Source: JBGTKH01 sp041744735 (lineage in GTDB: Bacteria; Planctomycetota; Planctomycetia; Pirellulales; Pirellulaceae). From it: a stretch of DNA of 14,717 nucleotides. The notes beneath the pieces are model-generated. The model did not search any database. It was not told the origin of the DNA and saw only the letters and a program-made list of their open reading frames with translations. The DNA lies in NCBI GenBank assembly GCA_041744735.1, contig JBGTKH010000140.1:1-14717 (forward strand). Direction: 5' to 3'. Each line of letters starts with the position of its first letter. Positions within the stretch are counted from its first letter, which is position 1. The position numbers and the translations under genes are program-made. Positions 7,366 through 13,525 of this stretch are shown here, piece by piece.

Positions 7366-7453
7366 CGATGCCTTGTCGTGCCAGCACCGCCGGCAAATGC
7401 AAAAGTGAGAAATTAGGCAGACTTCGATTGCAATAACCTTGGAGACCCGAGAA

Positions 7454-9082
7454 ATGGCTAAAACAACCGCCGGAACTCCGGCCAAGTCTGTCGCCGCCGC
7501 GACGACCCACGGCAAGAACGAGTTTTTGCTGTTTTGGGCCTGTTTTGTCGCGTTGGTGGCGACGGCGTTTGGTTTTATTGTGCGTGCCCTGATTATCGAT
7601 TCCTGGGGCACCGAATTCGGGTTCAGCGCCACGCAGAAAGGCGAGATTTTTGGTGTCGGACTTTGGCCGTTCGCGATCAGCATCATCCTTTTTAGTCTCG
7701 TAATCGACCGGATCGGCTACGGCACGGCCATGGTTTTTGCTTTCGTGTGTCACGTCGTCTCGGCCATCGTGACCATTGTGGCGCCGAAATACTTCGATCC
7801 TTACTGGAGCCTGTACATCGGAACCTTCATCGTTGCGCTAGGAAACGGAACGGTGGAAGCCGTCATCAATCCCGTGGTGGCAACGTTGTTTGCGCGCGAA
7901 AAGACGAAATGGTTGAACGTGCTGCACGCCGGATGGCCTGGCGGTTTGGTGATCGGCGGGATCATCACAATTGCTATGGGAAAGGGGGGCTTGATTACGG
8001 GCTTGGCTGGCCAAACCATCGGCTGGGAATTCAAGGTCGGTCTCATCCTGCTCCCCACGATTATCTACGGCGCGTTGATGTTGATGTGCAAGTTTCCGGT
8101 CAGCGAGCGAGTGGCGGCGGGCGTGTCGTACGCCGACATGCTGCGCGAGTTTGGGATGGGCGGAGCGCTGATTGTCAGCTTCCTAGTCTTCTCCGAAGTC
8201 GGCCGTGTGTTCGGGTGGCCACAGTACCTAACGAACGACCTGATTATCTTTATCACGCTGGCCTTCGGCCTGTTCGTCGGCGGAGCACTGGGCAGACCGC
8301 TGTTCATCTTCATGCTCTTGATCATGGTTCCGCTGGCGACGACGGAGTTAGGCACCGATAGCTGGATCACGTCGTTGATGGAACCGGAGATGGAGAAGAT
8401 TGGCCGAGCTGCCGGCTGGGTGCTGGTGTACACGTCGTTCATCATGATGGTGCTCCGGTTTTTTGCCGGCCCCATTGTGCACAAGTTGTCACCGCTTGGC
8501 TTGCTGGCGGCCAGCGCCTTGATTGCCTGTATTGGCCTGATCTTCCTCTCGCGTGCCGAAGGTTTGATCATCATCTTCGCGGCCGCGACCGTGTACGGGT
8601 TCGGCAAGACGTTTTTTTGGCCGACCATGTTAGGCGTCGTTGCCGAGCAATCACCGAAGGGTGGCGCGTTGACGCTGAATGCCACCGGAGGCGTTGGCAT
8701 GTTGGGCGTGGGAGTGGTAGGCGCTGTATTTCTTGGTTACATCCAAGACACCGCAATCGAAGGAGCCTTGCAAAGCAACCCGGAAATCCACGCTCGGGTC
8801 GTGGAAGAGAAGACGTGGGTGTTCGGCAAGCTCGAAGCCGTCAATGAAAGGAAAGTGGAATCGTTACCCCAAGAACAACGCCAGGTCGTGGCTGACAATG
8901 CCGCGCGGGCGAAGCAGAAGGCCCTTTCGACAGTCGCTATTTTTCCCGGCATCATGCTCGTGTGTTACCTCATCCTGATCGGGTACTTCCGATCCAAAGG
9001 CGGTTATGAAGCCGAGGTTCTGACAGGTCACGCGGCGATCGACGGGGAATACACCGGGGGCGTGGTAGGTCCCGTCGAATAG
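7454..9082 (+). CDS. MFS transporter
   Basis: A 542-residue inner-membrane transporter with at least twelve hydrophobic segments. The major-facilitator signature is DRIGYG (residues 85-90) after the second segment. In the first half, NGTVEAVINPVVATLF (131-146) followed by LNVLHAGWPGG (154-164) resembles the arrangement in the FucP/sugar-permease branch, but this is weak evidence for substrate. Between the last two segments a hydrophilic stretch of about 60 residues (roughly 430-490), rich in Glu, Lys and Gln, is unusual for the family and may form an extra domain or long loop. The ATG at 7454 has GGAG nine bases upstream; an in-frame TTG at 7439 is disfavoured because it lies before that site. 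Its promoter is at 7338-7365. It converges on tilS with 15 bp between stops. It stands alone, with no neighbouring catabolic gene to hint at its substrate. Confidence 0.88.
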   Translation: MAKTTAGTPAKSVAAATTHGKNEFLLFWACFVALVATAFGFIVRALIIDSWGTEFGFSATQKGEIFGVGLWPFAISIILFSLVIDRIGYGTAMVFAFVCHVVSAIVTIVAPKYFDPYWSLYIGTFIVALGNGTVEAVINPVVATLFAREKTKWLNVLHAGWPGGLVIGGIITIAMGKGGLITGLAGQTIGWEFKVGLILLPTIIYGALMLMCKFPVSERVAAGVSYADMLREFGMGGALIVSFLVFSEVGRVFGWPQYLTNDLIIFITLAFGLFVGGALGRPLFIFMLLIMVPLATTELGTDSWITSLMEPEMEKIGRAAGWVLVYTSFIMMVLRFFAGPIVHKLSPLGLLAASALIACIGLIFLSRAEGLIIIFAAATVYGFGKTFFWPTMLGVVAEQSPKGGALTLNATGGVGMLGVGVVGAVFLGYIQDTAIEGALQSNPEIHARVVEEKTWVFGKLEAVNERKVESLPQEQRQVVADNAARAKQKALSTVAIFPGIMLVCYLILIGYFRSKGGYEAEVLTGHAAIDGEYTGGVVGPVE

Positions 9083-9097
9083 TTGCGACGGCCGGCG

Positions 9098-10171
9098 TTA
9101 CTGGCCAATCGCCGAGCGGGAGAGCACGAGCATCCCGCTCGTTTTTTCTGCGCGGATGTTGCCGGGAAACGTGCGTTGGCTGACGATTTGTTCGGACGAA
9201 TCACTCGAGACGAATTGCGCCAACTGGTTCCACTTTTCATAGCCCATCGCCTGCCGTGGCCAACGTTGTTGTTTCCAGATGGCGATAAGCAACTCGCGAA
9301 TCAAGTAAGCATCGGCGGTGGCGAGTTCTCGACATTCGATGCTGACTTGCGCGTCGCTTTCGAATCTGACACACCGCTGGATCAACTTCTGCACTGCAGT
9401 GTCGATCGTTGCATGCGCCTGCCCCGCCAACATTCCAAGCTGCAGCAGGGCCTCGACGACTTGCAGGTTGTACTCGGTCTGCAACCGAGGCAGTAGGTCG
9501 TGGCGAAGCTGGTTTCGAGTGAATCGCTGGTCGTGGTTGCTGGTGTCACAGCGATACGTTTGTCCAATCGATTCGAGATAGGCAAGCACCTCAGTACGCC
9601 GAAAGTCCAGCATCGGCCGAATCAGGCTGAGCGCGGGGTTCAGCGGGCGGACTCGCGGGATGCCGGCCAGTCCTGTTAGGCCGGTGCCGCGCAGGATGCG
9701 GTGTAGGATGGTCTCCGCTTGGTCGTCGGCGGTGTGCGCGGTGACGAGATAGCGGGCACCGATTCGGTTGGCGGTCTCTTCCAGGAAGCGATAACGGGCA
9801 GTGCGGGCGGCGGCTTCGAGGCCGTCGTTACCGGGAGACTTTAACGCCGCGCCGTCTGCGCGGCCAATTTCTGCGGCAAATCCAAGGCTTTGACAAATAT
9901 CGGCCACGAAAGCCTCGTCGGCATCCGACTCGGCCGCTCGCAGTCGGTGGTTGAAGTGGGCGACGATCAGCCGACCAGCCCCGTTCTGCTTTAGCGCCGC
10001 CATGCCGCGCAGCAGGGCCATGCTGTCCGCGCCGCCCGAAACGGCCAGCAGCACGGTTACGTCCTGCCAAGCCGCCACGGGCCAAGCCGCGGCCAGTTTG
10101 GCCTCGAAAAGTAACAATTGCAAGCCGGCATTGGTCGGTATAACTTCCCTACTCTTCCAAGACTTCGCCAT
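9098..10171 (-). CDS. tilS: tRNA(Ile)-lysidine synthase
   Basis: A 357-residue cytoplasmic enzyme that attaches lysine to C34 of the CAU-anticodon tRNA-Ile using ATP, switching it to read AUA codons. The PP-loop SGGADS is at residues 45-50; AHFNHRLR, TAHTADDQAET and DTSNHDQRFTRNQLRHDLLP complete the family signature. After the catalytic domain comes a helical substrate-binding segment and a short C-terminal part, so it resembles the shorter TilS forms more than the roughly 430-residue E. coli enzyme. The start is uncertain. The open frame begins at 10228, but the first ~14 residues of that version are encoded by an inverted-repeat element (NQILANSATL lies in the repeat arm), so the next Met at 10171 (MAKSWKS) is preferred, even though its ribosome binding site is weak. 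It converges with the MFS gene. Confidence 0.93.
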   Translation of the reverse strand: MAKSWKSREVIPTNAGLQLLLFEAKLAAAWPVAAWQDVTVLLAVSGGADSMALLRGMAALKQNGAGRLIVAHFNHRLRAAESDADEAFVADICQSLGFAAEIGRADGAALKSPGNDGLEAAARTARYRFLEETANRIGARYLVTAHTADDQAETILHRILRGTGLTGLAGIPRVRPLNPALSLIRPMLDFRRTEVLAYLESIGQTYRCDTSNHDQRFTRNQLRHDLLPRLQTEYNLQVVEALLQLGMLAGQAHATIDTAVQKLIQRCVRFESDAQVSIECRELATADAYLIRELLIAIWKQQRWPRQAMGYEKWNQLAQFVSSDSSEQIVSQRTFPGNIRAEKTSGMLVLSRSAIGQ

Positions 10172-10187
10172 AGGAAACTCTGGTATC

Positions 10188-10265
10188 AAGGTAGCCGAAT
10201 TCGCCAGAATTTGGTTTTCGAGTTCCATACCAGTCCGGCCAGATTCTGGCGAATTCGGCTACCTT
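10188..10265. repeat. 78-bp near-perfect inverted repeat (palindromic element)
   Basis: Arms 10188-10214 and 10239-10265 are reverse complements at 26 of 27 positions; the first 23 bases from each outer end match exactly. The loop is 24 bases. Each arm also contains the 8-bp palindrome CGAATTCG (10196-10203 and 10250-10257). As RNA it would form a very stable hairpin on either strand. It ends 16 bases upstream of the preferred tilS start codon. It has the form of a REP- or MITE-like dispersed palindrome and has no T tract, so it is not a typical terminator. No second copy occurs in this window. Confidence 0.85.
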
Positions 10266-10390
10266 CGCTCGTATAACGAAATTTCAAAACCCGCGCGTCG
10301 GCCCAACGAATAGTTGCAGTTCGCTGAGACTCTGCTAACATACAGGCAAGCGTCGAGGCGACAAGATTGCCGCCGCCGGCGCGGGGTTTG

Positions 10391-10460
10391 CCCTCGGCGA
10401 GCGGACCAAAGGCCGATTCGCTAATCTTCGCGAAGCGGATCATGATCGGCTGCCTGAGGG
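10391..10460 (+). other. Imperfect long hairpin, possible structured RNA or leader element
   Basis: Nested complementary segments: CCCTCGGC (10391-10398) pairs with GCC-T-GAGGG (10452-10460, one bulge), GCCGAT (10412-10417) with ATCGGC (10445-10450), and CGCT (10419-10422) with AGCG (10434-10437), with an 11-base terminal loop. The structure is followed by aaaaatg. It matches no RNA family I know. In a GC-rich region such pairing can arise by chance, so this is a weak candidate. Confidence 0.25.
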
Positions 10461-10590
10461 AAAAATGTTCAAGAACGAATGTCTGCGGTAGGCCGGGGAT
10501 GGCCCGCTGGCCGCGAGACAGTTGGAACTACGTTGTTGAGTTTGGATTGGTGCTGATACCCAACCCTTCGAGTGTAAGGCAGGACGATCG

Positions 10591-10866
10591 ATGAACCTAT
10601 TGCTCATCATTTTGCGGTTTCTGCTGGGACTTTTGCCACACAGAACGGCACGTTTGCAACCCATAGCGGCCGATCCGCACCGGGCTAAGCACTGCCGCGA
10701 TGATTGGAATGCGACTTTCGTGCGCGTTCCCGGCTGGGGTTGGTTGACCTTGCGATTCCCGTTTTCCGATGGCCCGGCGGCCGACGACGCCCCTTTGGCG
10801 GGCTGCATACGCAGCAACTCCGATGGGCCAATGCGCGCTCAGGCAAACCGGCGGGTCGCATCATAA
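10591..10866 (+). CDS. Possible small membrane-anchored protein, hypothetical
   Basis: A 91-residue ORF starting ATG with AAGGCAGGA about eight to ten bases upstream. The N-terminus (MNLLLIILRFLLGLLP) is strongly hydrophobic and could be a signal or membrane anchor; the rest is Arg/Pro/Trp-containing, with VRVPGWGWLTLRFPF in the middle. Third codon positions are only moderately GC-rich. I recognise no domain, and several overlapping frames are open in the same stretch, so it may not be real. It would be co-directional with rny, 187 bp upstream of it. Confidence 0.3.
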   Translation: MNLLLIILRFLLGLLPHRTARLQPIAADPHRAKHCRDDWNATFVRVPGWGWLTLRFPFSDGPAADDAPLAGCIRSNSDGPMRAQANRRVAS

Positions 10867-11040
10867 GCGATTCGCAGGCACGCCCTGCCGCGATCCAGGT
10901 CAAATTCAGCTAATCCACAACGGCGGTTTCTTACTGCTCGCGCTCACGCTTCCGCCTTTCGACATCGAGAGGCGTGGCGGCTTTCATGGCGGAAATGCGT
11001 CGCCTGATAAGCTCCCCTGACATGCCTAGACGATGTCGAC

Positions 11041-11047
11041 GAGGGAG
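11041..11047 (+). promoter_or_regulatory. Shine-Dalgarno supporting a GTG start for rny
   Basis: GAGGGAG lies six bases before the GTG at 11054. The in-frame ATG at 11033 has no Shine-Dalgarno-like sequence, and this site would fall inside its coding region. The shorter product also starts its membrane helix at about residue 5, as RNase Y proteins normally do. Confidence 0.5.
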
Positions 11048-11053
11048 CGTGCT

Positions 11054-12607
11054 GTGGTTTCATATCCTGTTGTTACTGTGATCGTGATTGCCGTGGCGGT
11101 GCTATCCGTTGTGGCGGTGAAGTTCCTCGACCGGCTGCGCCGCAAAGATGTAGAAACTCAATCCCGCGAAATTCTTGAGCGGGCCCAGCGCGACGCGGCC
11201 AATCGGCTGAAAGAAGCCGAACTGGAAATCAAAGAGAAGGCGCTGACACAGAAAACTGAAACCGAAAACGAGTTGGCCGAAATTCGCGACGATTTGCGCG
11301 AACGCGAACGCTCGGTGGATAAACGTCACGAGGCGCTCGAGCAGCAAAGCGATGACCTCCGCAAACAAGAGCGGATCGTCGAGGGGACTCAGCGGCGGCT
11401 GGCTGAAAAGCTGGAAGACACCACTCGCCGCAACGAGGAATTGGGCAAGCTGATCGAAATGCAGCACCAGACGTTGCACCAGGTCAGCGGGCTCAGCCGC
11501 GACGAGGCGGCGCGCCGCGTGCTCGAAGCGATGGAGCAAGAGTTGAGCAAGGAAGCCGGCGCGATGATTATCAAACACGAACGGCGCATGGCCGAAACGT
11601 GTGAGCAGAAAAGTCGCGAAATGCTGCTGACCGCCTTGCATCGTTACGCCGCCGCGCACACCGCGGAATCGACGACCAGTACCGTCGATATTCCCAGCGA
11701 CGAGATGAAAGGCCGCATCATCGGCCGCGAAGGCCGCAATATCCGGGCCTTTGAAAAGGAAACGGGAGTGGACGTGATCATCGACGATACGCCGGGCGTC
11801 GTGATCGTCAGCGGCTTCGATCCCGTACGCCGCGAAATCGCTCGCCTGTCGCTCAACAAACTGATCGCCGACGGCCGCATCCACCCCACGCGAATCGAAG
11901 AGGTGGTGGGCGAAACGCAAAAAGAAATCGAACAGTTCATTCAGAAGAAAGGAGAAGAGGCGGCACAGGAGGCCGACGTGCAGGGGCTGCATCAGCGGCT
12001 GCTGTACATGCTCGGCCGGATGCACTTCCGCACGAGTTACAGTCAGAACGTGCTGCGGCACAGCATCGAGGTGGCGTTTCTAACCGGCATGCTCGCGGAA
12101 ATGATCGGCTTAAACGGCACGTTGGGGCGGCGCTGCGGGCTGCTGCACGACATCGGCAAGGCGGCGGACCACGAACTGGAAGGCGGCCACCCCAAGATTG
12201 GCGCCGATTTACTCAAACGGCACGGCGAGAAGCCCGAAGTCGTGCACGCCGCGCTGGGCCATCACGACGAGATCATTACCGAGTATCCTTACACCATGCT
12301 CGTCGCCACGGCCGATGCATGCAGCGCGTCGCGGCCCGGTGCGCGGCGCGAGTCGCTGGAACGATATATTAAACGCATGGAAGAGTTGGAGACGATCGCC
12401 AGCGGCTTCCCTGGCGTGGAACAAGCTTTCGCGATTCAAGCCGGCCGCGAGCTGCGCGTGATCGCCAGCGCGAAAGACACGGACGACACGAAAGCCGCGA
12501 AAATCTGCCGCGACATCGCCAAAGCTTTCGAAGAGCAGCTAACTTATCCAGGCGAAATCAAGGTCACCGTAGTCCGCGAATCGCGATTCACGGAACTGGC
12601 ACGATAG
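11054..12607 (+). CDS. rny: Ribonuclease Y
   Basis: A 517-residue membrane-anchored endoribonuclease that starts decay of many mRNAs. Domain order is complete: an N-terminal membrane helix (about residues 5-22), a long highly charged coiled coil (about 27-190), a KH RNA-binding domain with GRIIGREGRN (221-230), and an HD phosphohydrolase domain. Metal-site residues are visible as H336 (LRHSIEVA), H365-D366 (LLHDIGKA), H403-H404 (GHHDE) and D421 (ATADA). SRPGAR and FAIQAGRE are further family signatures, and length agrees with Bacillus RNase Y (520). A longer version beginning at the ATG at 11033 (524 residues) is possible but lacks a ribosome binding site. A ymdB-like gene follows after 13 bases, the same arrangement as ymdA-ymdB in Firmicutes, so the two are probably co-transcribed. 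Confidence 0.96.
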   Translation: MVSYPVVTVIVIAVAVLSVVAVKFLDRLRRKDVETQSREILERAQRDAANRLKEAELEIKEKALTQKTETENELAEIRDDLRERERSVDKRHEALEQQSDDLRKQERIVEGTQRRLAEKLEDTTRRNEELGKLIEMQHQTLHQVSGLSRDEAARRVLEAMEQELSKEAGAMIIKHERRMAETCEQKSREMLLTALHRYAAAHTAESTTSTVDIPSDEMKGRIIGREGRNIRAFEKETGVDVIIDDTPGVVIVSGFDPVRREIARLSLNKLIADGRIHPTRIEEVVGETQKEIEQFIQKKGEEAAQEADVQGLHQRLLYMLGRMHFRTSYSQNVLRHSIEVAFLTGMLAEMIGLNGTLGRRCGLLHDIGKAADHELEGGHPKIGADLLKRHGEKPEVVHAALGHHDEIITEYPYTMLVATADACSASRPGARRESLERYIKRMEELETIASGFPGVEQAFAIQAGRELRVIASAKDTDDTKAAKICRDIAKAFEEQLTYPGEIKVTVVRESRFTELAR

Positions 12608-12620
12608 TGGAGTACAGCGA

Positions 12621-13454
12621 GTGCGCATCTTGCTCATCGGCGATATCGTGGGGAAGCCGGGCCGGCAGATTGTGGTCCGCGCACTGGCCGGACTCCGCCG
12701 CCGCGAGCAAATCGACTTGGTCATCGCCAACGCCGAAAATGCCGAAGGCGGCTCGGGCCTCACGCCGGCCATCTACCGCGAACTAATCGCGGCCAGCGTC
12801 GATTGCATTACGCTGGGCGATCACATCTACCGCAAGAAGGAAATCTCCGAGACGCTCAGCGCCGAATCCAACATCGTCAAGCCGGCGAATTATCCGCCAG
12901 CCGCACCCGGTAAGACCTGGGCTGTGGTAACCGCGGCCAACGGCGTGCCGGTGGCCGTCTTCAGCTTGCTCGGTCGCGTCTTCATGCGGCCGGTCGATTG
13001 CCCGTGGCGAGCCGCCGACCGCACGCTGGCCGAGATTCCTGCGCACGTGAAAGCCATCGTGCTCGATTTTCACGCCGAGGCGACCAGCGACATGCAATTG
13101 ATGGGCCGCTACTTGGACGGCCGAGTCAGCGCGGTGCTGGGCACGCACACGCACGTGGCTACTGCCGACGAGCAGATTTTTCCCGGCGGCACCGCCTTTC
13201 AATGCGACGTCGGCATGACCGGCCCTCATGAAAGCATCCTCGGCCGCAAGATCGACCGCGTGTTAGAGACGACCCTGAACTTCACTCCCACTTACTTCCA
13301 AGTCGCCACCGGCGACGTCCGCCTGTGCGGCACGCTGGTCGACATCAACAGCGAAACCGGCCACGCCACCGCCATCCGTCGGCTCGTGGTCACTGAATCG
13401 GAAGCCGACCAACTTGCGCTGTTGGTTCGCGATTCAACGAAGCCGCGCGCATAA
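12621..13454 (+). CDS. YmdB-like metallophosphoesterase (TIGR00282 type)
   Basis: A 277-residue cytoplasmic calcineurin-like phosphoesterase. Characterised relatives hydrolyse 2',3'-cyclic nucleotide phosphates, and in Bacillus YmdB influences RNase Y-dependent RNA levels and biofilm decisions. Expected ligands are D8 (GDIVG), E39-N40 (AENAEGG), H151 (FHAEATS), H176 and H178 (GTHTH). The catalytic-type H68 is kept, but residue 67 is Asp (TLGDHIY) where the family normally has the metal ligand Asn (GNH). DVGMTGP (196-202) is also typical. The start is GTG at 12621 with GGAG eight bases upstream; the first codons give MRILLIGDIVG, the usual N-terminus. It sits 13 bp after rny and is convergent with the dockerin gene 71 bp downstream, where I see no clear terminator. 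The equivalent gene in other bacteria is called ymdB. Confidence 0.93.
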   Translation: MRILLIGDIVGKPGRQIVVRALAGLRRREQIDLVIANAENAEGGSGLTPAIYRELIAASVDCITLGDHIYRKKEISETLSAESNIVKPANYPPAAPGKTWAVVTAANGVPVAVFSLLGRVFMRPVDCPWRAADRTLAEIPAHVKAIVLDFHAEATSDMQLMGRYLDGRVSAVLGTHTHVATADEQIFPGGTAFQCDVGMTGPHESILGRKIDRVLETTLNFTPTYFQVATGDVRLCGTLVDINSETGHATAIRRLVVTESEADQLALLVRDSTKPRA

Positions 13455-13525
13455 GTGTGGCACGCCCGGCCGTTGTCTCTGCCAAGGAAAACGCTTCCGG
13501 TTACAGGTACTTAGCGGACTCCGGC

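Larger units (their letters stand above)
10266..11053. other. Long intergenic region between tilS and rny, no convincing gene
   Basis: A 788-bp stretch in which tilS and rny point away from each other. Several short ORFs overlap on both strands, but none has recognisable motifs. It must hold the promoter of rny, yet I find no strong sigma70-type boxes; a weak candidate is TTGTTG/TGATAC around 10533-10559 with a 15-base spacer. It contains one imperfect hairpin (10391-10460) and one marginal small ORF (10591-10866), listed separately. The final 190 bp before rny shows nothing I can interpret. Confidence 0.6.

Noticed and set aside
10186..10443. 85-residue minus-strand ORF running through the palindrome upstream of tilS
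   Set aside because: Its C-terminal third is encoded by the repeat element, it overlaps the tilS 5' end, and there is no motif or clear ribosome binding site.
11102..12061. 319-residue minus-strand ORF opposite rny
   Set aside because: It is an antisense shadow: its Phe/Leu/Gln/His-rich composition mirrors the charged coiled-coil codons of rny, and no domain is visible.
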